A DNA stretch of 64,000 nucleotides, taken from the NCBI RefSeq assembly GCF_012274265.1, contig NZ_JAANYY010000004.1, forward strand, positions 124,001-188,000. The letters are read 5' to 3'. Under the pieces are notes generated by a model. It made no database searches. It saw nothing but the letters and a program-made list of their open reading frames with translations, and had not been told where the DNA came from. Origin of the DNA: Sphingopyxis microcysteis. GTDB taxonomy: Bacteria; Pseudomonadota; Alphaproteobacteria; Sphingomonadales; Sphingomonadaceae. This document shows positions 46,761 through 57,166 of the stretch, one piece after another (position 1 is the first letter of the stretch; each line of letters begins with the position of its first letter). The translations under genes were made by a program, and so were the position numbers.

Positions 46761-49091
46761 ATGCAAAACCGCGCTACACCCCAACCCATGCGGGAAAAGG
46801 AACTGCGCTTCGCCCTGATTTGCTACGGCGGCATCAGCCTTGCCGTCTATATGCACGGTATCACCAAGGAAGTGTGGCGCCTCGCCGCGGCGTCGCGGGC
46901 GTTTCATGACGGCACCGCATCATCGGGGGCAGGCGCGGTCTATGCCGATCTGCTCGCCGAGCTTGCGGCGCGCAGCAACGTCCGCCTGCGCGTGCTTGCC
47001 GATATTGTCGCGGGGGCGAGCGCGGGCGGGATCAACGGCATTTTCCTCGCGCGCGCGCTCGCGACCGGGCAATCGCTCGATCCGCTCACCGACCTGTGGC
47101 TGGGCAGCGCCGACGTTGACAAGCTGATCGATCCCGACGCGCGGCCGCTGTCGGCGGCAACCAAATTCTGGGCGGTGCCGATCGCCGGCTGGATGATGAA
47201 AAGGCGCGGCAATGCGATCGACCGCACGGTGGGCGCGGCCGCGCAGGATGAAGTGCGCGCCAAGCTGTCGCGCTTCGTGCGCGCGCGCTGGTTCGAACCG
47301 CCGTTCGGCGGCGAGACGTTTTCCAACCTTCTGCTCGACGCCTTCGATGCGATGGAACAGGGGCCGCGCGGGCCGGTGCTGGTGCCGAACGGCCAGCCGG
47401 TCGACCTGTTCGTGTCGGTCACCGACTTTGCCGGGCATAGCGTGCCGTTGGCGCTCAACAGCCCGGCGCGGGTGAGCGAGGATGAGCATCGGCTGATGCT
47501 TCATTTTCGCGAGGATGATCGCACCGGCGCGCGGCTCGACGATGTGCCGGGGCTTACCGCCGCCGCGCGCGCGACCGCCAGTTTTCCCGGCGCCTTCCCG
47601 CCCTTCACGCTGCGCGAGCTTGACCGGGTGCTCGCCAACCGTGAAATCGAATGGCCGAACCGCGACGATTTCATCCGCACCCAATTGCCCGCGACCGGCG
47701 ACGGCGATCCTGCCGACCGGGTGCTGATCGACGGATCGGTACTCGCCAATGCGCCCTTCCGCCCCGCAATCGCGGCGCTGAAGCAGCGCCCGGCGCGGCG
47801 CGAGATCGACCGGCGTTTCGTCTATATCGACCCCAAGCCCGATTATCGTTCGATCAGTTTCGGCAAACCCGCGGTGACCGAGGAGGCGCGGCTCCCCGGC
47901 TTTCTGCCGACGATCCTCGGCGCGCTGTCCGAAATCCCGCGCGAACAGCCGATCCGCGAAAATGTCGAGGCGATCGAGGGCATGTCGCGCCGCATCCGGC
48001 GGATGCAGCATATCGTCGACGCGATGAAGGTCGAGGTCGAGGAACAGGTCGCGGCGCTGTTCGGTAGCACCTTTTTTCTCGACACGCCGACGGTGGCGCG
48101 GCTCGAAAAATGGCGCGCGAAGGCGCAGGACCAGGCCGCGGCGCGCGCGGGGTTCGCTTTTGCGCCTTATGGACATCTGAAATTGTCGGCGGTGATCGAG
48201 GAGCTGGCGAGCCTGATCGACCGGCTGCTCCCGCCCGAGGGCGCGGTGCATCAGGCGAAGCGGCGCATGGCATTGTGGGACGAGGCGCGAGCGCGCGGGC
48301 TCGACCGGATTTCGGGCAAACGTGGTGCGGGCGCCAGCGGCGACGCGATCGCCTTTTTCCGTACCCATGATCTGGGCTTCCGTATCCGCCGCCTGCGCTT
48401 TTTGGCGCGTGAACTCGACACCGCGGTCGAGGCGACGCGCGACGGGCGCGACCCGGTGTGCGAGGATATGCGGGCGGCGATTTTCACCGCGCTCGGCCTT
48501 TATCTCGATCGTCAGGGCGATGCCTGGCTGGCGGGGCTCGACCTGCCCGCCGATGCCGGGCCGGGCGACTGGATCGACGCGGTCGCCGCGCGGCGCGACC
48601 TGACCGAAATCGATGGTGAGGCCGACGCGCTGATTGCGGCGGGGCTGGCGGCGATGCCGAAAGACGACCGCCGCACGCTGCTCCTCGCCTATCTTGGCTA
48701 TCCCTTCTACGACATCGCGACCTTGCCGCTGCTCCAGGGCGAAGGGTTCGACGAATATGACCCGATCAAGATCGACCGCATCTCGCCGTCGGACGCGACC
48801 GCGATCCGCACCGGCGGCGCGGCGGCGATGCTGAAAGGGATCGAATTCAACAGCTTCGGCGCCTTCTTCAGCCGCGCATACCGCGAGAATGACTATCTAT
48901 GGGGCCGCCTGCACGGCGCCGACCGGCTGATCGACATCGTCGCGAGCAGCATCGGCGGCGAGAAAGGGCTGTCGGCGGAGGAACTGAAGGCGCTGAAACG
49001 CCGGGCGTTCCATGCGATATTGGATGAGGAAGAGGCGCGGCTGCCCAAGGTGAAGGCGTTGATTGACGAACTTAGGGTGGAGATCGGCTGA
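46761..49091 (+). CDS. Large patatin-like phospholipase-related protein
   Basis: A 776-residue protein with an N-terminal patatin domain. FALICYGGISLAVYMHGITKE gives the oxyanion region, GASAGGING the GxSxG nucleophile (Ser87) and LIDGSVLANAPF the Asp of the dyad (DG[GS]). The remaining 400 residues are mostly helical (VDAMKVEVEEQVAALFGSTFF, ARGLDRISGKRGAG) and characteristic of the long patatin-related family found in many bacteria. Possible activity is lipid acyl hydrolysis; the target is unknown. ATG 46761 is used; ATG 46788 is also possible. Confidence 0.85.
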   Translation: MQNRATPQPMREKELRFALICYGGISLAVYMHGITKEVWRLAAASRAFHDGTASSGAGAVYADLLAELAARSNVRLRVLADIVAGASAGGINGIFLARALATGQSLDPLTDLWLGSADVDKLIDPDARPLSAATKFWAVPIAGWMMKRRGNAIDRTVGAAAQDEVRAKLSRFVRARWFEPPFGGETFSNLLLDAFDAMEQGPRGPVLVPNGQPVDLFVSVTDFAGHSVPLALNSPARVSEDEHRLMLHFREDDRTGARLDDVPGLTAAARATASFPGAFPPFTLRELDRVLANREIEWPNRDDFIRTQLPATGDGDPADRVLIDGSVLANAPFRPAIAALKQRPARREIDRRFVYIDPKPDYRSISFGKPAVTEEARLPGFLPTILGALSEIPREQPIRENVEAIEGMSRRIRRMQHIVDAMKVEVEEQVAALFGSTFFLDTPTVARLEKWRAKAQDQAAARAGFAFAPYGHLKLSAVIEELASLIDRLLPPEGAVHQAKRRMALWDEARARGLDRISGKRGAGASGDAIAFFRTHDLGFRIRRLRFLARELDTAVEATRDGRDPVCEDMRAAIFTALGLYLDRQGDAWLAGLDLPADAGPGDWIDAVAARRDLTEIDGEADALIAAGLAAMPKDDRRTLLLAYLGYPFYDIATLPLLQGEGFDEYDPIKIDRISPSDATAIRTGGAAAMLKGIEFNSFGAFFSRAYRENDYLWGRLHGADRLIDIVASSIGGEKGLSAEELKALKRRAFHAILDEEEARLPKVKALIDELRVEIG

Positions 49092-49098
49092 GTAGCCT

Positions 49099-49183
49099 CG
49101 TCATTGCGAGCGAAGCGAAGCAATCCAGGGCGGTTTACGCCTGCTCTGGATTGCCGCGTCGCCTTCGGCTCCTCGCAATGACG
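49099..49183. repeat. Palindromic repeat (CGTCATTGCGAGC family)
   Basis: CGTCATTGCGAGCGAAGCGA and CCTCGCAATGACG arms, with AATCCAG / CTGGATT inside. Another copy is at 53090-53172. Located between the convergent patatin and dnaJ genes, where it may act as terminator. Confidence 0.85.
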
Positions 49184-49196
49184 AAAATGGGACGGA

Positions 49197-50315
49197 TCAA
49201 TCCGTCAGATCGTCCCACATATCCTTGATGCGGCCAAAAAAGCCCTGGCTTGCCGGGCATTCGTCGCCGGTTTCGGTCTCGCGAAACTCGGCGAGCAATT
49301 CCTTTTGCCGCGCGGTCAGCTTGGTCGGGGTTTCGACATCGACCTGCACCACCAGATCGCCGTGGCCACGGCCGTTGAGCACGGGCATGCCCGCGCCGCG
49401 CTGGCGCAACTGCTTGCCCGACTGGATGCCTGCGGAGATGTGGATGTCGTGCTTGGTGCCGTCGAGGCCGGGAATGCTGATCTCGCCGCCCAATGCCGCG
49501 GTGGTGAAGCTGATCGGCGCGCGCGTGAACAGCGTCGTGCCTTCTCGCTCGAACAGCTTGTGCCGCGCCATGTGGAGGAAGATGTAGAGGTCGCCCGGCG
49601 CGGCGCCGCGCGCGCCGCTCTCGCCCTCGCCCGACAGGCGGATGCGCGTGCCTTCGTCGACCCCGGCGGGGATGTTGACGGTCAGCGTCTTGCGGCGGTC
49701 GACCCGGCCCTCGCCATGGCAGCTGTTGCAGGGGTCGGCGATGACCTCGCCCGCGCCCTGACAGGCGGGACAGGTGCGCTCGACCATGAAAAAACCCTGC
49801 TGCGCGCGGACCTTGCCATGACCGCCGCAGGTGCCGCAGCGGTTGGTCGTCGTGCCGGGCTTGGCGCCCGACCCCTCGCAGCTGTCGCAGCGTGCCGCGA
49901 CGTCGACCTGAATTTCGCGGCTGATCCCGGTGAAGGCATCCTCCAGCCGGATTTCCATGTCATAGCGCAGGTCGGCGCCGCGCGCCGGGCCGCGTTGCTG
50001 GCGCCCGCCACCGAATGCCGAGCCAAAGATCGATTCGAAGATATCGCCGATGTCGCCGAAATCGGCGTTGCCGCCGCCGAAACCGTTGGGGCTGCCGGTC
50101 TTTCCGAACCGGTCATAGGCGGCCCGTTTTTGCGGATCGCGCAGGCAGTCATAGGCCTCGCTGATCGCCTTGAAGCGCGCCTCGCTGTCCTTGCACCCCG
50201 GATTCTTGTCGGGGTGAAATTTCATCGCCAGCTTGCGGTAGCTCGATTTCAGCGTCGCCTCGTCGGCGGTGCGATCGCATTCGAGCAGTTCGTAATAATC
50301 GATGTCGAGAGACAT
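49197..50315 (-). CDS. dnaJ: Chaperone DnaJ
   Basis: A 372-residue co-chaperone: J domain with HPD (MKFHPDKNPG), Gly/Phe-rich region (GFGGGNADFGDIGDIF), four CxxCxGxG zinc repeats (CDSCEGSG, CGTCGGHG, CPACQGAG, CNSCHGEG), and two C-terminal substrate-binding domains. It delivers unfolded proteins to DnaK and stimulates its ATPase. The ATG at 50315 gives the standard start. It follows dnaK with a 174-base gap that contains a palindromic repeat. Confidence 0.96.
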   Translation of the reverse strand: MSLDIDYYELLECDRTADEATLKSSYRKLAMKFHPDKNPGCKDSEARFKAISEAYDCLRDPQKRAAYDRFGKTGSPNGFGGGNADFGDIGDIFESIFGSAFGGGRQQRGPARGADLRYDMEIRLEDAFTGISREIQVDVAARCDSCEGSGAKPGTTTNRCGTCGGHGKVRAQQGFFMVERTCPACQGAGEVIADPCNSCHGEGRVDRRKTLTVNIPAGVDEGTRIRLSGEGESGARGAAPGDLYIFLHMARHKLFEREGTTLFTRAPISFTTAALGGEISIPGLDGTKHDIHISAGIQSGKQLRQRGAGMPVLNGRGHGDLVVQVDVETPTKLTARQKELLAEFRETETGDECPASQGFFGRIKDMWDDLTD

Positions 50316-50347
50316 AATCGATCGGTCCCTAGCCTTGCCCCTCAAAT

Positions 50348-50472
50348 CCGTTCGCCCTGAGCCCGTCGAAGCCTGTCCCGAGCGACGCCGCAGGCGGCGT
50401 CGAGGGGGGCCGTTCTTCTTCTTCGCGGCGGAAGAGGGAAGAACGGTGCTTCGACAAGCTCAGCACGAACGG
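50348..50472. repeat. Palindromic repeat (CCCTGAGCTTGTCGAAG family) between dnaK and dnaJ
   Basis: Left CCGTTCGCCCTGAGCCCGTC, right CGACAAGCTCAGCACGAACG, and an inner TTCTTCTTCGCGG / GAAGAACGG hairpin. Inserted into the dnaK-dnaJ gap, so it should be transcribed. Confidence 0.85.
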
Positions 50473-50489
50473 CATGAGGGGATAGCCCC

Positions 50490-52394
<1,905 letters not shown>

Positions 52395-52461
52395 TTATAC
52401 TCGTCCTTGTTGCTTCTGCGGCGCCCTGAAAAGGCACGCCGGACATGGGGTTCTGGGCGCG

Positions 52462-52489
52462 ATATAGGTGCGCTTCTCCTTGGCACAAG
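52462..52489 (-). promoter_or_regulatory. Sigma-32 (RpoH) type promoter of dnaKJ
   Basis: On the minus strand CTTG-N17-CCTATAT, which exactly fits the alphaproteobacterial RpoH consensus CTTG-N17/18-CYTATNT. It lies 68-95 bases upstream of the dnaK start, in the divergent gap to the copper chaperone gene. Confidence 0.8.
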
Positions 52490-52546
52490 GGCTTTGAAGG
52501 CTTATCGGGGATGCGAATTCACGCACCGTCACGGAGTCCTCGCAAA

Positions 52547-53071
52547 ATGAAAGCTTTCGCAATTGCCGCCATTGCCGCCACGGCGCTGACCCTGACCGCC
52601 TGCGGCGAAAATCTGGGCAAGGGACAGCCGCTCAATGTCGTGAGCGGTCATATCGTGATGGGTGCCACCGACGACCGCCCTGCGGTGGGCTATTTCCGCA
52701 TCGAAGGCGGCCCGCAGCCGGTACAGCTGGTCGCGGTCACCGCCGACCTCGCCCAGCGCGTCGAAATGCATGAAAGCGTGCGCGAAAACGGCATGATGAC
52801 GATGAAACCGCTGGCGCGCGCTGACGTTCCGGCCAAGGGTGAGCTGGTGTTCAAGCAGGGCGGCAAGCATCTGATGATCTGGGGCATCAACGGCGCCGCG
52901 GTGCGCGCGGGCAAGCTGCCGATGGCATTCGTGTTCACCAACAACAACAATGAACGCATCCTCTTCGACATGGTGATCAAACCTGCCGAGGGCGCGGCCG
53001 GGGGCGAGGCGGCGATGGACCATGATGCGATGGGGCATGGCGAGGACAAGGCGGCGGACGCGAAGAAATAG
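52547..53071 (+). CDS. PCu(A)C-type periplasmic copper chaperone, lipoprotein
   Basis: A 174-residue lipoprotein (LTLTAC) with the PCuAC fold: EMHESVRENGMMTMKPL and KHLMIWGINGA supply the His/Met copper ligands (H-x9-M and HxM). A His/Met-rich acidic tail follows (DHDAMGHGED). It likely carries Cu(I) to cytochrome oxidase assembly. Divergent from dnaK; no Sco-like protein is beside it. Confidence 0.88.
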   Translation: MKAFAIAAIAATALTLTACGENLGKGQPLNVVSGHIVMGATDDRPAVGYFRIEGGPQPVQLVAVTADLAQRVEMHESVRENGMMTMKPLARADVPAKGELVFKQGGKHLMIWGINGAAVRAGKLPMAFVFTNNNNERILFDMVIKPAEGAAGGEAAMDHDAMGHGEDKAADAKK

Positions 53072-53089
53072 GCGTGGCTTCCCGCACCC

Positions 53090-53172
53090 CGTCATTGCGA
53101 GGAGCGCAGCGGCGCGGCAAACCAGAGCGGCGTAAACCGCACCTGGATTGCTTCGCTTCGCTCGCAATGACG
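53090..53172. repeat. Palindromic repeat (CGTCATTGCGAGC family)
   Basis: CCGTCATTGCGAGGAGCGCA and GCTCGCAATGACGG arms; second copy of the element at 49099-49183. It covers the leading part of a longer frame for the next gene, which supports a start after it. Confidence 0.85.
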
Positions 53173-53180
53173 GCAGGGTG

Positions 53181-53657
53181 ATGCCGCGTCCGTCGCGTCC
53201 CCTGACGGCGGGTGAAATCGCACTCGCCCGCACCGTGTTCGGCGACGCGATCCGTTACGCCGACGTCCGCATCTGCCATCACAAATGGATCTTCTTCCAG
53301 CCGCGCGGCGTCGTCATGGCGCCGATGGGCAGCCTGCATTTCAACCCGCATGGCGAGCTCTATTGCGATGATTTCAGCGCTGCCTCGCAACGTCTCAAAG
53401 GGCTGTTCATCCATGAAATGGTCCATGTGTGGCAGGCGCAGACGCGCGGGCGCTGGTATCTGGTGCTGATGCGCCACCCGTTCGCGACGTACAGCTACAG
53501 CCTGAAACCCGGCTGGCTGCTCGAACGCTATGGGCTGGAACAACAGGCCGAAATCGTTCGCCATTACTGGCTGCTGATGCAGGGCGTGGTCGTCGGCGGC
53601 GCGCCGGGGATCGAGGCCTATCGCGCGATCCTGCCCGAGGCATGGGGTGCGGAATGA
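53181..53657 (+). CDS. Vgr-related HExxH protein
   Basis: A 158-residue protein with an HExxH motif in IHEMVHVWQAQ and residues around it typical of small proteins annotated as Vgr-related in alphaproteobacteria. Further conserved segments are VRICHHKWIFFQPRGVVMAPMGSLHF and WLLERYGLEQQAEIV. The zinc site suggests a peptidase-like fold, but activity is unproven and no signal peptide is present. It overlaps the next gene by four bases (ATGA). Confidence 0.75.
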   Translation: MPRPSRPLTAGEIALARTVFGDAIRYADVRICHHKWIFFQPRGVVMAPMGSLHFNPHGELYCDDFSAASQRLKGLFIHEMVHVWQAQTRGRWYLVLMRHPFATYSYSLKPGWLLERYGLEQQAEIVRHYWLLMQGVVVGGAPGIEAYRAILPEAWGAE

Positions 53658-54226
53658 GCGATTTCGAGTTTATTTTCGGGCTCTACAGCCTGCTCCTCGG
53701 CCTTTCGATGGTCGAGCTGCTTGGCGGGCTGGGGCGCGCGCTCGAGGTGCGTTTTGCGGCTGAGGCCGAGCGCGAGGCGTTTGCGATCGGCTGGCTGACC
53801 CCGCTGCTCGCGATTTTCGTGATGCTCGACCTTCTGTCCTTCTGGAGCGCGGCGTGGACCGCGCGCGGCAGCCTGACGGTGTCGAACACGGTGCTGATGG
53901 CGGTCGCCGCCTTTGCCGCCGTCTATTTCCTCGCGGCGCGGCTGGTGTTCCCGTCGCATCCCGAAGGCTTCGCCAACCTCGACGTCCATTATTTCCGCGT
54001 GCGGCGGATCATCCTCGGCCTGCTGCTGGTACTCCTCGGCGCCCAGCTCGGCTTTTACCTGTCGCAGCCGGACCTTGCCGTGACCCTGTCGCGCCCGATC
54101 GCGCGGGTCATGACGATCGTCCTCGTCGCGTTGATGGTCGCCGCGATGTGGGTGAAGGACCGCCGCTGGAGCATCGCCATTCTCGCGGCGCTGATCGCGC
54201 GCTATGTCGTCATCTATCTGCTTTGA
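53654..54226 (+). CDS. Membrane protein of unknown function
   Basis: A 190-residue protein with about six hydrophobic segments: FIFGLYSLLLGLSMVELLGG, WLTPLLAIFVMLDLLSFW, VLMAVAAFAAVYFLAAR, IILGLLLVLLGAQLGFYL, VMTIVLVALMVAAMWV and AILAALIARYVVIYLL. No family is recognised. The ATG overlaps the preceding stop (ATGA), so it is co-translated with the HExxH protein; a PH-domain membrane protein follows 15 bases later. Confidence 0.7.
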   Translation: MSDFEFIFGLYSLLLGLSMVELLGGLGRALEVRFAAEAEREAFAIGWLTPLLAIFVMLDLLSFWSAAWTARGSLTVSNTVLMAVAAFAAVYFLAARLVFPSHPEGFANLDVHYFRVRRIILGLLLVLLGAQLGFYLSQPDLAVTLSRPIARVMTIVLVALMVAAMWVKDRRWSIAILAALIARYVVIYLL

Positions 54227-54241
54227 CCGAAGGAGACGCCC

Positions 54242-54685
54242 ATGCCCGAAGTTCTCGACCGCTTCCGCTCCTCGACCTGGGGCTGGCTGCGCGGCACGCT
54301 GCTCGGTTGGCTGACGCTCCTGCTCTGTCTGGTCGGGGTGGGATTGGTCATCGTGCTGATTCAGTGGATCCGTTTTCTCGACCTCACCTATGAGCTGACC
54401 GAAGACCGGCTGATCCTGCGCAAGGGCATTTTCGTCAAAAGCATCGACGAGATCGAGCTGTACCGCGTCAAGGACGTGCGGATGGACTTCACGCTGATCA
54501 ACCAATGGGCGGGGATCGGGACGATCAGCATCGATTCGAGCGACGAGACGACGCGCGGCGGCTCGCTGGTCATGCCGCATATCGAGCGTGCGGCCGAACG
54601 GCGCGAGGCGCTGCGCGGGCTCGTCGATGCGGCGCGCCAGAAGCGCCGGGTGCGCGAACTCGATGTGTCGAGCGATATGCTCTGA
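54242..54685 (+). CDS. Bacterial PH-domain (DUF304-like) membrane protein
   Basis: A 147-residue protein with one membrane segment (LLGWLTLLLCLVGVGLVIVLIQWI) and a bacterial PH-like domain: LTYELTEDRLILRKGIFVKSIDEIELYRVKDVRMDFTLI and GTISIDSSDETTRGG. These proteins have a beta-sandwich facing the cytoplasm or periplasm; the role is unknown. An AAGGAG precedes the ATG. It belongs to the cluster with the two genes before and RmuC after. Confidence 0.78.
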   Translation: MPEVLDRFRSSTWGWLRGTLLGWLTLLLCLVGVGLVIVLIQWIRFLDLTYELTEDRLILRKGIFVKSIDEIELYRVKDVRMDFTLINQWAGIGTISIDSSDETTRGGSLVMPHIERAAERREALRGLVDAARQKRRVRELDVSSDML

Positions 54686-54737
54686 CCGGGTAATTAGCGG
54701 CTAGCCAGAAGGGCATCGTTCGTCCTATGTTCCGCCT

Positions 54738-56096
54738 ATGGATGGAAGCTCGCTTGTTGTCGCCCTTGTTGCCCTCGCCATTGGTGGCCTGATCGGCTGG
54801 TTGTTCGCGGGGCGGCAGGCGGGTGCGCTCAAGGCCGAGCGCGACGGGCTTTCGGAACGGTTCAGGGCCGCGGTGACCGATCTCGCCGCCGAGGCCGAGG
54901 CGCGCAAGGCCGCCGACATCCAGCTCGCGGCGCTGCTCAGCGAACAGCGCGCGCGCGATGCGGCGCATGACGCGCAGATCGCGCAGCTCAAGGACGCGCA
55001 GGCGGCGCTCACCGCGCAATTCCGCGAGGTTGGGCAGGCGATGCTCGATGGTGCGCAAAAGGCTTTCCTCGACCGCGCCGAGGCACGCTTCAAGGAAAGC
55101 GAAGCGACCGCGGGGCAAAATCTGAAGGCGCTGCTGAACCCCGTCCACGAGCGGCTGCAGAAATATGAGGAAGCGGTCGGCAAGGTCGAGGCCGAGCGGC
55201 GCGACGCCTTTGGCCTGCTGCACGGTCAGATCGCGGCGATGCGCGAGGGGACCGAGCGCGTTTCGAGCGAGGCGGCGAAGCTGGTCAACGCGCTGCGCAA
55301 TGCGCCCAAGGCGCGCGGGCGCTGGGGCGAGCAGCAGCTCAAGAACGTCCTCGAAAGCTGTGGCCTGTCCGAACATGCCGATTTCCAGACCGAGGTCAGC
55401 GTGGCCGACGGTGAGGGCGGGCGGCTGCGCCCCGACGTGGTCGTCAAGGTGCCGGGCGGGCAGAGCCTGGTGATCGACGCCAAGGTGTCGCTCAACGCCT
55501 ATCAGGACGCGTTCGGCGCGGTCGAGGAGGGTGAAAAGGCGCTGCATCTCGCCGCCCACGCCGCCGCAATGAAGGCGCATGTCAACACGCTTGGCGCCAA
55601 GGCCTATTGGAACCAGTTCGACGACACGCCCGATTTTGTCGTGATGTTCGTCCCCGGCGAACATTTCCTCGCCGCGGCGCTCGATCAGGACGCGGGGCTG
55701 TGGGACTATGCGTTCGAGCGCAAGGTGCTGCTCGCGACCCCGACCAATCTGATCGCGATCGCGCGCACTGTGGCGGCGGTGTGGCGGCAGGAAAAGCTCG
55801 CCAATCAGGCGCGCGAGATCGCGGCACTGGGCAAGGAGCTCTATGCGCGCATGTCGGTGATGGGCGCGCATATCGCCAAGGTGGGGCGCAATCTCGACCA
55901 GGCAACGGGAGCGTACAACGCCTTTGTCGGCAGCTTTGAATCGCAGGTGCTGACGCAGGCGAAGCGGTTCGAGGCGCTCGACATCGAAACCGGCGACAAG
56001 GAGATTGCGGTGCTGCCGGTCGTCGAGCAATCGGCGCGCCCGCTCGCCAAGCTGGCTGCGGTGGCCCCGGCGGCGGTGAACGACGCAGGGGAGTAG
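54738..56096 (+). CDS. rmuC: DNA recombination protein RmuC homologue
   Basis: A 452-residue protein: N-terminal membrane anchor (LVVALVALAIGGLIGWLFAG), long coiled coil (residues 40-150), then the RmuC domain RGRWGEQQLKNVLESCGLSEHADFQTEVS, RLRPDVVVKVPGGQSLVIDAKVSLNAY and LLATPTNLIAIARTVAAVW. RmuC resembles restriction-like nucleases and limits DNA inversions. It lies 52 bases after the PH-domain gene and may be in the same transcript. Confidence 0.92.
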   Translation: MDGSSLVVALVALAIGGLIGWLFAGRQAGALKAERDGLSERFRAAVTDLAAEAEARKAADIQLAALLSEQRARDAAHDAQIAQLKDAQAALTAQFREVGQAMLDGAQKAFLDRAEARFKESEATAGQNLKALLNPVHERLQKYEEAVGKVEAERRDAFGLLHGQIAAMREGTERVSSEAAKLVNALRNAPKARGRWGEQQLKNVLESCGLSEHADFQTEVSVADGEGGRLRPDVVVKVPGGQSLVIDAKVSLNAYQDAFGAVEEGEKALHLAAHAAAMKAHVNTLGAKAYWNQFDDTPDFVVMFVPGEHFLAAALDQDAGLWDYAFERKVLLATPTNLIAIARTVAAVWRQEKLANQAREIAALGKELYARMSVMGAHIAKVGRNLDQATGAYNAFVGSFESQVLTQAKRFEALDIETGDKEIAVLPVVEQSARPLAKLAAVAPAAVNDAGE

Positions 56097-56109
56097 CGAC
56101 CCCATAAAC

Positions 56110-56188
56110 CCGTTCGTGTCGAGCGAAGTCGAGACACGCTGAGGTCGCGCTTGACTTCACGTGTCTCGACTTCGCTCGACACGAACGG
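56110..56188. repeat. Palindromic repeat (GTTCGTGTCGAGCGAAGTCGAG family)
   Basis: Arms CCGTTCGTGTCGAGCGAAGT and its exact complement ACTTCGCTCGACACGAACGG; second complete copy of 25099-25180. Between convergent rmuC and META genes. Confidence 0.9.
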
Positions 56189-56203
56189 AACATTGAGGCG
56201 GCG

Positions 56204-56911
56204 CTAGATTACCCGCTTCAACACCGCCGTCTGCCCCGCGCTGCCGGTCAGGATCAGCGTCCCGTCATCGGCAAAGGTCAGGCTGACCGGCGCCGCCATC
56301 AGTTTGAAGAACGCCGATTCCTGCGTCATTCCGGCGCCGGGGCAAGCCATTTTTGTTGCCATCAGCGGCCCGGCGGTCAGCGTGCCGTCGGTCGCGCTAT
56401 AGCCGCCCGAAAAGCGGTTGCATCCCGCGCTGCCGCTCAGCCGCGTGCCGTCGAACTGCAGCGAGGTGGGGCGGTCGGCCGCTACTGCGACGCCGCCGAT
56501 CGACACCAAGGTCCAGTTCGATCCCGCCAGCGTCTCGGGCGGCAAGATCGCTCCGCCGCAACCGTTCAGCATCTTGCCGTCGGCGACCACGCGCACCGTG
56601 TCGGCGTAGCGGCGGTCGCTCATCCCGTCGCCGCACGGGGCGGTCTTGATCACCACCGACAGCCGATCGCTGACATAGGTGCGCCCGCTCAGCGACGGTT
56701 TGGCGCCGGGGTTCGGCACCATGATCTTCGTCGCGCCATAGTCGCCGTCATAATTCAGCCGGTCGGGCGTGATCTCGAGCGTCCAGCCGGGCTCGGTGCC
56801 GAGCGCCATATAAGCGGCTGGCGCCTCGCCGGGGCTCTGCGGCGGTGCATCGGCGGCGGGGACGCATGCAGCGAGCGCGGGAAGGGCGAGCAGGGGCAAT
56901 ATGCGGGTCAC
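56204..56911 (-). CDS. META-domain lipoprotein
   Basis: A 235-residue lipoprotein (LPALAAC). An N-terminal domain (GTEPGWTLEI, YGATKIMVPNPGAKPSLSG, CGDGMSDRRYADTVRV) of the COG3650 kind is followed by a META domain (LAGSNWTLVSIGGVAV, GTRLSGSAGCNRFSGGYS, MATKMACPGAGMTQESAFFKLM). META proteins such as HslJ are envelope stress proteins. The GTG start at 56911 has an AGGAG nine bases before it; the upstream frame runs into a repeat. Confidence 0.85.
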   Translation of the reverse strand: MTRILPLLALPALAACVPAADAPPQSPGEAPAAYMALGTEPGWTLEITPDRLNYDGDYGATKIMVPNPGAKPSLSGRTYVSDRLSVVIKTAPCGDGMSDRRYADTVRVVADGKMLNGCGGAILPPETLAGSNWTLVSIGGVAVAADRPTSLQFDGTRLSGSAGCNRFSGGYSATDGTLTAGPLMATKMACPGAGMTQESAFFKLMAAPVSLTFADDGTLILTGSAGQTAVLKRVI

Positions 56912-56975
56912 GGAACCATCTCCTCTTCTCGTCTTACTGAACTTGGTTGGCGCACATATCTTTCGAGCAAATATC

Positions 56976-57062
56976 CGTTCCCCGGCGAAAGCCGGGGTCC
57001 AGGGCGTCATAAAGCACCGCCTGTTCTAGGGCGCCCTGGGCCCCGGCTTTCGCCGGGGAACA
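56976..57062. repeat. Palindromic repeat (CGTTCCCCGGCGAAAGCC family)
   Basis: Arms GTTCCCCGGCGAAAGCCGGG and CCCGGCTTTCGCCGGGGAAC, exactly complementary, with GGTCCAGGGCG / CGCCCTGGGCC inside. A single copy in this window. Confidence 0.88.
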
Positions 57063-57166
57063 GTTTCCCTTGTCCGGTGGATATATGCGTCAAATACATT
57101 CCGGGTGACGAAGTTACTATGGATCGGCCCTCTAAGCGAAAGCGAATTGCGCTCTGCTGAACGCCA

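Noticed and set aside
49099-49183. tRNA-like hairpin
   Set aside because: The stem-loop is a CGTCATTGCGAGC-type repeat; no cloverleaf or anticodon arm can be drawn.
53148-53180. Longer N-terminus of the Vgr-related protein
   Set aside because: The extra codons (MLRFARNDGRV) are encoded by the CGTCATTGCGAGC repeat.
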